Source: Cudoniella acicularis
Taxonomy: Eukaryota; Ascomycota; Leotiomycetes; Helotiales; Helotiaceae
NCBI GenBank assembly: GCA_013054445.1
Contig: JAAMPI010001050.1
Coordinates: forward strand, 1-20,578
Length of the DNA: 20,578 nt
Direction: 5' to 3'
Positions 9,133 to 18,255 of this stretch are shown piece by piece. How positions within the stretch are numbered: position 1 is the first letter of the stretch; each line of letters starts with the position of its first letter. The notes under the pieces are model-generated. The model was not told the DNA's origin. It did not search any database and worked only from the letters and a program-made list of their open reading frames with translations. A program made the translations under genes and the position numbers.

Positions 9133-10003
9133 TCAATAGTGACCTCTCCCTCGTTGCCGTCTTTGCTCCCCACCACCTCGGCCGCGACCCCCACCATATC
9201 CACCCCCATGCCATCTACCTCTTCCGCGTCCTCTACCTCCACCTCCACCTTCACCTCCGCCTTCGCCACCCCCGAACTTCTCTCGCTCCCTTTCCTCTTC
9301 TCTTTCTGCATTTTCTCGCAAGATTCTCTGTTCTTGGGCGATCTCCTCGGGATCCCGCTCAATCTTGACCGTGGGCTTGACAAGGTCTGTTGGCCAACGG
9401 GGGTGGGCTTTTTTGCATGCTTTCCCATCAGGACAGAAGCCGGCAAGGTAAAATTCGCAGAGCGTCTTGCGAACATGCTTCTTAGAGCAGTTAGGTCCAA
9501 GCGGGCAAAAGCCCTTTTCGTAGTGAGGGCAAGGCGGGAGCTTCGACGAAGGATCGATATGGAGGTACAAGCATTCATCTTTGGTAACTAATTAGACTGT
9601 GCTCTCACGGACAAAGATAGGAGAAACGCGTAAGCTTACCTCCATTTGAGCAATAACCGTTCCGTACAAAGAAACTGCATTCAGGCATCTTCCTCAAATT
9701 GAACTCGTGCAGGAACTCGCAACTCTCTCCTTTCTTACATAAGCCTCTAAGCCAATGCTTGCATACCAAATTATTGAAATTTGAATTGCTGCTTGGAGCA
9801 GTGTGCTTGTCTGGACACGCGGACCCTAAAGGGCAATGTCCTTGTAGGTATGCTTTACATGTAGGCCGGTTTGGTGAGAGGCCGTGCCGGTATGTTTGCA
9901 AGAGAAAGGGGGTAAACGCGAACGTGTATTCAGGGGCCTGATGCTCGAGAATCTGACGCGACAGCTCTTTAGACCCAGGGCCTTGAGAAAGAATCGAGGT
10001 CAT
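9133..10003 (-). CDS. YTH1: Yth1/CPSF30 homolog, mRNA 3'-end processing CCCH zinc-finger protein
   Basis: RNA-binding subunit of the cleavage and polyadenylation factor; in the family it recognises the polyadenylation signal and bridges to Fip1 in the nucleus. Exons are 10003-9640 and 9578-9133, joined across a 61-bp intron (GTAAGC..AAG), giving 269 residues. Five CCCH fingers are visible: 49-67 ([19 protein letters not shown]), 81-99, 109-128 (split by the intron near NG/DEC), 138-156 and 162-180. Finger spacing is C-x7-C-x5-C-x3-H, with x8 in the third. Residues about 196-222 are a charged, probably helical stretch (EEREREK), followed by a glycine/arginine-rich tail (GRGRGRGRW) ending RGRGHY. 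The tail replaces the CCHC zinc knuckles found in animal CPSF30 and is longer than yeast Yth1. The N-terminus ([13 protein letters not shown]) is typical of fungal Yth1. Identification is secure. Confidence 0.96.
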
Positions 10004-11610
10004 GGCGAAGAGGATCGTCGATCTAGTCAGAGAAAATTCGTCTGGTTGGCGGGCTGTGTCGAGGACCAGCGTCTCAGAGACTGCGAGCTTCTCAACTTGA
10101 TGGTGCTTCGTATCTGCAGGAGGATGATTGTGTTCGGAAAGGAAAATTGGTTTCTTGATTCGGTCCGTGCCTGAAAGAGAAGAGGTCGATGTTGTCGCGA
10201 GAGCTCAGAGCTCAGTCTGCTCGAGCAAGAATCGTCAGCTTGATCGCGTCTGCTTTGTTGCGATTATGCAGCCCCGAGGCACAGTTAGATAAATCTTCAT
10301 GCGCCGCGCCTCCAGACAGTGCAGTGGCTGTTGATGCACGGCGGCGTGGCAGAGGACGACGGCAGAGGGCTGCTAGCCAGATGATATGTCACAAACCAAT
10401 ATGAATCGCCCCAGATCTGATAACGTCGATGCGTGCGTATGGATTGCCGTCGTGCAGGATTCGGGGCAATTCTGGCTAAAGAGGTTGGATGGCGATGGCG
10501 ATGTTCGATGTTCTGGCGATCAAGCCTTTTAGGGACATTGCCTTATGAGCCTGTAAGTCACGTGTTGTGCAGCTACCTACCCCTCACACCCCAGCTTACT
10601 CCGTGTGTCTCCGAATGCTCTACCTGATGCTCCCCGCCGAATCTGTTAAATCTGCTGAATCTGCTGTCTCTGCTCCAGTGCCGGTTACACTGTTCCAGTG
10701 CTGCTTGCGAAAACGGCTTCAGCCCTCAGGGTCTTGATGGTTGTACTTCGGGGCGTACAACCAGCATCGTGCCAATGGGACAGAGGAGAAGTTCCGACGG
10801 GGTGGTGGGCTAAGAGCTTCTTTGCAGGGAGCAGCACTACGACAACAACCCTTGACTCGCGTCTGCTAGGCTGCACGCCGTGCTGCAGGTGCCAGGAGGG
10901 CCTGGTCGAGTCCATCCTGCTCCAACAACAGCCAACGTGGGTCGCACTGACGCCTTTTGCACTCTGGGACCGCCTCCGTTACATTGTTCCGTTTATGGGA
11001 TATATACCTAGCTGCTATCACCAGGGCTTTTCATCAACATCAACCTCATGGCTCACGGACAGCCGCTACCAGGCGCAGCCCCTTTTCCCCCTAGCCCCTT
11101 AACCCCCTTTCGAGGTCAGACTTCAAAGGCATCCTGTATCTTCCAGTATCCATGGCTACGATCATTCTTTTTGGCGTCTGTCCTCGGGCCTGACCGTCCC
11201 GAACAAACAGAGACCCAGATGACGAGCGATTCGATGCAAGTCACTCGGGAGGCCGGCCTGCACGTCAAATCTCGCTCCTTGGCCGGTTGTTGCGGTGAAG
11301 GGGGGGAGGGCTAAGCGTACTCGCGGACAGAGTTTCGCACTGTTCACACCAGGCTCCATTCATTGATGCCCATTGTTCATTGCCCTCGGCGAGACAGGAA
11401 TGCAGTATTGAGTGTGTTTGTGCTGGTTCGCCTAGTAGCCTGGTGTTCGTGGTGGCGACGGGCTCATGCCTTGGCCAGTGCCAGCTGTCAAATCTCACAA
11501 ATTACCTTCCAAATATAAATCTTGAATGGCTTCACAGCGCATTACTGTGTGGTGGACTTCGGTGATATAGGGTTGCGGAGCTTCCAGCATGCCTGTCATA
11601 TACTGCTTCC

Positions 11611-11648
11611 ACATCCACATCGACATCGACATCGACATCGACATCGAC
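11611..11648. repeat. Hexanucleotide microsatellite (ACATCG)n
   Basis: One ACATCC and five ACATCG units run in tandem from 11611 to 11646, trailing into ACC. Because the unit is 6 bp it keeps all frames open through it, producing HRHRH or CRCRC-type shadow peptides. Confidence 0.92.
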
Positions 11649-11857
11649 CTGTAGAGCACGGGCAGCGCCTCCATGACCTACCCGCAGGGAACCGAGTCAG
11701 CGCTCGTTTTGTAAACTTGAGATATGATGATGTTCTGGTGCATCCTTCAGAATGTTCTTGGGCTTTAGCCGAGAGCCACTGCTGCACGATGGGGTCCCTA
11801 AAGGCCCTAAGGAGTAAAGCCTCTAAAGCCCCTAATGCCCTAATGCAGGCTGGCTGT

Positions 11858-11883
11858 CACTGGCACTGGCACTGGCACTGGCA
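11858..11883. repeat. Hexanucleotide microsatellite (CACTGG)n
   Basis: Four complete CACTGG units plus CA, perfect. It lies about 210 bp after the ACATCG array and has an unrelated unit. Confidence 0.92.
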
Positions 11884-12005
11884 GATGCTCTCAAGGGTCT
11901 CCGAGTAGGTCCTTCACGCTACAGCGCATCCAAGCAGTAAAAGAACTACGCCGCAAGCTCCACTTGCGAGCATAAAACGACTCAGAACGGGCCCAGAAGG
12001 AGAAT

Positions 12006-12037
12006 GGGAGGGGGCCTGGGGGCGCCTGGGGGCCGGG
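12006..12037 (+). other. Potential G-quadruplex motif
   Basis: The plus strand carries five G runs: GGG, GGGG (continuous with the preceding G), GGGGG, GGGGG and GGG, separated by loops of 1-4 bases (A, CCT, CGCCT, CC). This satisfies the usual four-run G-quadruplex pattern. It lies 845 bp upstream of the chitinase start codon. Function is inference. Confidence 0.6.
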
Positions 12038-12881
12038 TTGAGCATCCTCGTCGTGCGTGCAGCGTCCTCAACGGCAATACTTTCTTCTGCCAGACTTCAT
12101 GCCGTTTCACCTCCGCAAAACTTCAGCGCTGCCGATCGACTGATGGCACTTGTATGCCACTGAACTGGCACTGACTCCAGCGGCCACAGCCGGCACCGCC
12201 TCCTGCTGCCGACCCGTTGGGCCCGCTGGCCCTGCTCGTGTTGAGTCCGCTTGCGGTCAAAATCCACCTTCGACTTAGTCCCAGGCACATCATATGCAGC
12301 CGCCGAAGAATTGGGTATGGCCCCCCTTCGGATCTTGATTCAACCTTCTGTCGTTGGCCACTGGCTGTCGTGGCATATCGAGCTCTCCACACACACCTGC
12401 AATCTACCCCCATCTCAAGGTCTAAGGTCAATGGCCCTTGCCTCTGCCCAGTGCCCACGATCCTCGTAAGATCGACGCTCAGTCGGCGGTGACCATGGGA
12501 GCTGGACGCCAGTCTGCTCAGTCTTCATATAACTTCCTGGGCCCGCGCCCTCGATGGACCACCCCACCGGTGCATCCATGTGTTTGGTCTCTTTTGTTGA
12601 CTGCTGAATCGAGCCGCTTGCATTCAGCCCTGCCGGAGAATCAATATCCTGTCTCTACCTAATTTTGGAGTAAAGAGCCTGGACAACGACCGAAACCCTC
12701 CCACTGCCCGAGTTCCGAAAGCCGGATATAGGAAGTATCAAATACCTTGGGCATCGAACAGAAGGCCATGCAAGTGGACACTTACACTTCTTCCATTTCT
12801 CAACTTAAAGTGTTCAACAAGGCTTCAAGCAATCCCAGAAAGACAGACGCAGATTAGTCAGTCAGTTGTGCTCCTTCCAAA

Positions 12882-14183
12882 ATGGCCAGCTTCTTCGGTC
12901 CAGCCCCTCCGACCATCCCTTACGGGACAAGACCTGAACTCCGACGACCTTCACAACCATCTCTAGATGCCAGCATATCCAATCTCACCCGCAAAAATGC
13001 TGTGTATTATCCCAACTATCGAGTTTACCGGGAAGGAGAATCACCAGCAAGTTTGAACTACAACTGCATTAGCCACGTTTTCTACGCCTTTGCCGCAGTC
13101 TCTCCGGATGGATTTGTCTCCGTGAGTCTCAACTTCACCATCGCAGTCCGTTGCTGAGATTTCAACTAATGATATGGAAGCTGAGCGATGTTTGGGCCGA
13201 TGCACAGATGCCAGTCGATGGCGCAACAGGATGCCTTGGGTCTTTTATGCGTTTGAAAGAACAGCACGAGTACCTCAAGTTGATTCTATCAATAGGAGGA
13301 GGGGCAGCAAGTCAAAACTTTGCCGCCGTCGCTGCAAGTGCTGCTTCCAGAGACAACTTTGGCCGTTCTGCTCGAGGGTTGGTCGAAGCATCCGGTTTTG
13401 ATGGAATCGATAGTGAGTTGGCTCAAATCCTTTAAAGTCCGGCCTAACCTGGCACCTAGTCGATTGGGAACACCCCTCAAATCCTCAACAAGGTCGAGAC
13501 TTCTTGTCACTGCTGGCCGCAGTTAGACTTCACCTCCCGGATGACCGTTACCTCCTAAGTGCAGCCTTGCCTGCCGGTCAATGGGCTTTGCAAAACATCG
13601 ACTTGTGCAAAGCCCAAGACTATCTCGACCTGATCAATCTCATGGCATACGACTTCACAGGATCATGGTCCGCTAACGCAGGACACCATGCTCAACTCTT
13701 TCCGGGTCAGGATGGCGAGCCTTCAGGAGCTGCAGCTGTCGAATACGTTGTCTCTCAGGGCTTCCCAGCACACAAGATCTTACTCGGTATCCCAGTCTAC
13801 GGCAGATCGTTCCTAGGTGCCAGTGCACCAGGTCATTCATACACTGGCCACGGCGGAGAAGAAGGAACCTTCGAATACAAGAACCTGCCCCGGCAAGGGA
13901 CCGAAGAGATCGTCAACACCCGCGTAGTCGCCGCGTTCTGCACCGGCGGTGATGGAGGCTTCGTAACCTACGATAATCCCGAGACGGTCAAGATGAAAGC
14001 GAATTTTTGCAGAGAGAGAGGTCTCGGCGTACGTTTCACATATCCATGCCAATTAAGTGTTTCGGAAAAGTAGCTAACCTAATGAAAACGCAGGGTCTCT
14101 TCTATTGGACAGGCACGGCTGACGTCCCACCTGGACCTCGGAGTCTGATATCAGCGGGCTTTAAGGCCTTGCATGGCTCTTGA
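12882..14183 (+). CDS. GH18 chitinase, no visible signal peptide
   Basis: Endochitinase-type family 18 glycoside hydrolase, cleaving beta-1,4-N-acetylglucosamine chains by substrate-assisted catalysis. Four exons are inferred: 12882-13121, 13181-13412, 13460-14028 and 14094-14183 (introns of 59, 47 and 65 bp; GTGAGT..AAG, GTGAGT..TAG, GTACGT..CAG), giving 376 residues with all phases consistent. Landmarks are VYYPNYRVYR (41-50), the SxGG motif LILSIGGG (115-121), the catalytic DxxDxDxE as DGIDIDWE (154-161, Glu161 the acid), MAYDF (219-223), GIPVYGRSF (267-275) and the C-terminal GLFYWTGTAD with Trp352. The active site is complete, and the catalytic motif is rebuilt only by the second splice. 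The N-terminus (MASFFGPAPPTIPYGTRPEL) is not hydrophobic, so a cytosolic role, or secretion by a non-classical route, is likely; an unseen upstream exon is the alternative. No chitin-binding module is present. A polyadenylation-like AATAAA is at 14443. Confidence 0.94.
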
Positions 14184-16334
14184 GTCTAAGCGAACCGAAG
14201 CGATGCGGTGCATGTTTGTCACGGCCTTTGTACATTATGATATCATGAATGGGAGGCATAACTGATAGACGGATGGGCTCATTGATTTCCTTATTGCATT
14301 GGGCGGCTACATTGCATGCATAAGACAGACGGGAGGGAGGGAGGCAATCTCTCTAGGCGGGAACACTTTTCAATTCTTGATCATGGGATGGATTTAGGTG
14401 CGGATTTTCTCTCATGCGTCGGGGTGGCTATTTGCAAAGCAGAATAAAACAATGCAAAACCATCTTTCTTTCATCATGGCTTGGATTGGCTTGATTTACT
14501 GTCACACATGAGCACGATTCTGCGATGTTCTTTCCACACTTATAGTAACAGTACCTGCATATACTCAGCATGCACGACTGACTAATCCAGGGGTTTCCGA
14601 CTTTAGACTAAATTGCTTTGTATATACTCAGTCCATTTTTTTATATCACAAAAACGAAACGCACCTATCTTCTTCAGTCTAAAAGTTTACAAGAACACGT
14701 TTAGTAGAACAGAAATTGCGAGGATTGCAATTAGCATACACTCATCATACAATCCAAGTATTTCCTTCCTTCTTCATTCTAGACCCAGCATTGCTTCTTT
14801 AGCACATGCAAAACGGCTCCCTTCCACTGACCAACCAACCGGACCGCCTTCCGAAATTCCAACTATTCTGGGATTCTAGGGCCAGCTTAGCTGCATATGT
14901 TCATAACGTGCAGTTCTTCGTATGCAGGGGCTTCTTGCTGTAACTGAGCGATTGGGCGATGGATTTGATGGGTTGGTAAAAAGCAAAGTTCTTGCAGGTA
15001 CAAGGGAACTCGTACAGTATTTTTGTGGTGGCGTTTTTTCTTTTTGGTTGCTTTTTTTGAGGGGTGAGGAGGTATGGAATGGGGTTTGGTTTTTGCTTTT
15101 TCTTTGGGCGGGGAAATTTGGAATGGTTTTGCTTTTTTTGGACAGGGAGGGGGAAGTGAATGCGGAGGTGGACTGTGAACGGAGGAGGTTCCGGGGTGGG
15201 GAGGATTGAGAGGTAGAGTGTTGGTTTTAGGTGATTACTTGGCTTGAACGAGAATTTAGAAGTTGGGTAGGAATAGGAAAGGGAGTGAGGAAGGAGAAAA
15301 TAGATAGTGGTGGTGTATTTTAGCAATGGCTAGAGGAGGAATTAAAATATATGAGTTAAAGGGGAAAGGAACTTGCTAAGATTAATTTTTTAGTGTATAT
15401 TTCCCCCTGACTTTGAGGGAAGAAAAACGGTTAGTTAATAGTTAAATATTAGAAAAGCAAGAAAAATTAATTAATTTCAAAATGTCTTCTCCTTCCATGA
15501 AAACCAAAGCCTAAATACTAGCACTCCTTGTGACTCTTAAATCTAGGATTACTATATTTCCCCGCTCTTTTATAATTTATACATGAGACCTTTGGTCTAA
15601 AAGGCCTAGCTGCATTTCTCTCTTCATTCATTTTTTCACCGCCTGCTTAAATTTAAATCGTGACTATCTGTAAAACGTTAGTACGGGCTGCGGTCTACCT
15701 ACTTTTTGGAACCAGAGCTCTTCTCCACATTCATAGTAGAGAGATTATTGTTTAAGCGCATAAACAATAAAACTACAGCGCCGCCGGCACATGCCCTATT
15801 TTCTTGTAGTAACACCAGGTAATGATTCGCACTTGCGGCGGTCTCAAGCCACCCATTTGAAACGAACGTTAAAACGATTAACAGGATTTGCGTGACAGAG
15901 TAGTAAACTCTGTCTATCTGATGGTTCGTAATATTTTTGAAGGAAGAAAAGGTGACTGTTGTCGTGCGATCAAACCTTGGAAGGGGTCCTTGAATGACTA
16001 ATCCTCGGGTGTAACGGTAGGTCGGTCCGTGCACCATCTAATTCCATGCTAAGGTTAAATGACCAATCACACCCTCGCTCAATTTGGTGGCCAAAGGGAG
16101 GCAGCCACTTAACGCGTCTTCCATCAGCCTCGTTACATTTATGCTTGATGACAATTACAACCTCATAGATGGACCAGTGTTCTGGGGGATTCTACGGCAG
16201 GTGAAAATAACATCTCCTTGACTCGTAATAATCTGCTTTCCCTCCTTTTATTTCATGCGGATTTTGCAGCACCCTCGTGAAAAGATTCCTCCGTGCTTTC
16301 GCGACAACCTCGACAACCTCGAAACACCGTCAAG
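14184..16334. other. 2.15 kb intergenic region, AT-rich with a G+T-skewed tract
   Basis: This holds the 3' UTR of the chitinase and the upstream region of the Wss1-like gene. Frames such as 14613-14879 (plus), 14901-15326 (minus, lysine/proline-rich) and 15699-16037 (minus, 112 codons) show no domain. About 15010-15330 is strongly G+T-biased on the plus strand (runs of T7, T6 and GGGG with very few C). About 15350-15700 is AT-rich and has a small AGACC-TTT-GGTCT hairpin at 15586-15598. An ACGCGT hexamer at 16112-16117, about 220 bp before the Wss1 start, matches the MluI cell-cycle box. No RNA gene was recognised. Confidence 0.5.
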
Positions 16335-17646
16335 ATGCCGGAACACGATGCCTTGGTTCTCGAGTACTCTCACCTAAAAAAACTCCCTCGCGAGGCCGAA
16401 GCGCTGCAATCCTTGAAGAAGATCGCATCTCTTGTCAAGCCTATCATGCGAGCGCGAAGTTGGAAGGTTGGAGTACTGGCCGAGTTCTATCCTGATCAAC
16501 AAAATCTGTTAGGTAAGATCTTCGAGTCCCTTCCTGCTCATGTTTCTAACATCTGCAGGCATAAATCAAAATAGGGGTCAGAAGATCTGCCTGCGATTAC
16601 GATATCCTGGAGATGTGACCCAGTTTCTGCCTCTCGAACAAGTCGTCGACACAATGCTTCATGAGCTTGCGCATAATGTACACGGTCCACACAATGCAGA
16701 TTTCATGGCTTTATGGGACCAGCAACGGAAAGAATACGAAGCGTTAATTGCTAAGGGTTATACTGGGGAGGGATTCTTGTCTGATGGGCATAAGCTTGGA
16801 GGTGGAAGAATACCTATGCATGAGGCAAGACGTTTGGCCCGAGTGGCGGCAGAGAAGAGAGCGACACTTTACTCAGGATCCGGACAAAAGCTTGGCGGGA
16901 GACCAGTCAGAGCTGGCACGGATATTCGAAAGGTCATCTTGGACGCCATCGAGCGACGCAGTACCGTGCTGAAAGGTTGCGGGTCTAGCAATAAAAATGA
17001 CGATGAAATCCAGGTTCTGGCTGATCAAGCTACGAGAAATGGATTCAAAACACAAGCTGAGGAGGACGAAGCAAATGATCGTGCCATAGCTCAAGCTATG
17101 TGGGAACTTGTTCAGGAGGATCAGAAAAAGGAATATGGTGATTCATACATACCGTCCACAGCGGCAAATCCGACGGGTAATGGTGGAGGTGAAGTTGGTG
17201 CCTCCAAGCCAGTAAAAGCAGAGCCATCTCGAGCGGCTGCTCAACGGAATCCTGCTCCCAAGAGAGAACCACCCAGGCATGTTAGTCGTCTCGTCACGGA
17301 ATCTGCTGCAAAGAAATCCAAACCACTTCCTAAGAAGGTCGAATCGATTTTAGCTCCAGATCCACCATCTCCACCTACAACCGCACCGGAGCCAGTCATG
17401 ACCGGATGGACTTGCGATGTGTGTACGTTACATAATCCTCTTACTTACCTCTGTTGTGATGCATGCACGACTGAGCGACCCGCGGAAATCACGAAGAAGA
17501 TAGCAGAGGAAAACCGAAAGCAAGTCAAACCCGTTCAGCCCATCGGATTTAATACCTCGACGTGGACATGCAATAGGTGCACAACAGTTATGGAAAATAA
17601 GTGGTGGACTTGCTCTACATGTGGCAAGATGAAAGAAAGCTCTTGA
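16335..17646 (+). CDS. WSS1: Wss1-like WLM metalloprotease with RanBP2 zinc fingers (DNA-protein crosslink repair)
   Basis: Homolog of Wss1/SPRTN-type proteases that degrade proteins covalently trapped on DNA, with Cdc48 and SUMO. Exons are 16335-16512 and 16559-17646 (46-bp intron, GTAAGA..CAG), giving 421 residues. The WLM protease domain covers about residues 5-200: zinc site HELAHNVHGPH (94-104; H94, E95, H98, H104), preceded by LEQVVDTMLH and followed by NADFMALW. The conserved GGGRIPMHEARRLARVAAEKR lies at 140-160. YSGSGQKLGG (164-173) matches the SHP box that binds Cdc48. Residues about 255-340 are low-complexity and basic/proline-rich. The first RanBP2 zinc finger is textbook (W343, C345, C348, N352, C359, C362). 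The second (W395, C397, C400, C411, C414) has Met404 where Asn is usual. Start MPEHDALVLEYSHLKKLP fits the family, and it sits just after a CAAG context. Identification is strong. Confidence 0.94.
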
Positions 17647-18255
17647 GAAAGAGGAATTTATGATAATGATACCATGAGAAAAAGGAAAAGGGGCTTAAGG
17701 AAGGTTCGGAGCACAAAATAGGAAATACGGGTATGTTATACTAGCGAGAAGGGGTTACCCACACTGAGAATATTGCCTTCATTAATCTGCTGTGATAAGA
17801 CTAAAGCAAGTGCGTACCAAAATAGAGCTATTTCACATTAAAATTCGTTGTCATAGAAGTTTCGTTTGCCATTTCCATTCCTTTCTTTGAATGTGCATGT
17901 ACATTTGCAGAGATCTTTCGGAATTTAAACATTTCTTATTCCTCAACTTTCTCCCGTCTAGCTCTAATCATGGTCGGCTCGGCCCATAAAAGCTACCCCG
18001 CTACCCGACACCCCGCTATCGGAGAGGAGCTCCGAAGTTTGTGATGTCAACTTCCTTAATATTTCGGTCTTCCGCTTCGTGTTACGGTGTTTTTTATCTG
18101 CACTTTAAATACCTAATTCTCAAGTCTATCTTTGATTGCCTTCTCGTTGGTTGTTATCAATTTTGAAATAAAGTTCAAAGCTTCAACTCAAGTCAACTCC
18201 GCCTAACTTGCTATCTCTCAAATCTCACAATTTTCTGCCAGCATCTCATAAAACA
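17647..18255. other. 609-bp intergenic region, 5' flank of the PEP-mutase-like locus
   Basis: This holds the 3' UTR of the Wss1-like gene and the promoter of the following locus. There is no open frame of note. A TCGGAG-AGGAG-CTCCGA inverted repeat lies at 18019-18035, about 220 bp before the next ATG. A C-rich stretch (CTACCCCGCTACCCGACACC-like, about 17993-18015) precedes it. The last 150 bp are AT/CT-rich, as common before fungal starts. Confidence 0.5.
18019..18035. promoter_or_regulatory. CGG-N9-CCG inverted repeat, possible zinc-cluster factor site
   Basis: TCGGAG (18019-18024) and CTCCGA (18030-18035) are perfect 6-bp inverted repeats with 5 nt between. Read as CGG(N9)CCG, it has the form bound by fungal Zn2Cys6 regulators. 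The binding factor is unknown, and a chance match is quite possible. Confidence 0.35.

Larger units (their letters stand above)
10004..12881. other. 2.9 kb divergent intergenic region (Yth1 / GH18)
   Basis: This lies between the head-to-head starts of Yth1 and the GH18 chitinase, unusually long for a shared upstream region. Open frames of 60-134 codons occur on both strands, but their composition is repeat- or bias-driven and none has a domain. Visible elements are a hexanucleotide array at 11611-11648, a second at 11858-11883, a G-quadruplex-type motif at 12006-12037 and TATA-like strings at about 10999 (ATATATACC) and 11512 (AATATAAAT). Near 11800-11850 there is degenerate repetition of CCTAA/AAAGCC-like words. 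No tRNA (no A/B box pair) and no transposon gene was seen. It may hold a long promoter or a non-coding transcript; that cannot be told from sequence. Confidence 0.55.

Noticed and set aside
9024..9591. Long frames on both strands beside Yth1 exon 2 (184 minus, 150 plus)
   Set aside because: They are produced by the glycine/arginine-rich repeat composition of the Yth1 tail; Yth1 itself is supported by five zinc fingers.
10698..11102. 134-codon plus-strand frame
   Set aside because: No domain; Ser/Thr runs arise from low-complexity DNA; no conserved start or splice context.
14901..15326. 141-codon minus-strand lysine/proline-rich frame
   Set aside because: Explained by the G+T-skewed composition of the plus strand.
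15699..16037. 112-codon minus-strand frame with a hydrophobic segment
   Set aside because: A single hydrophobic stretch without a recognised family; no supporting promoter or splice signal.
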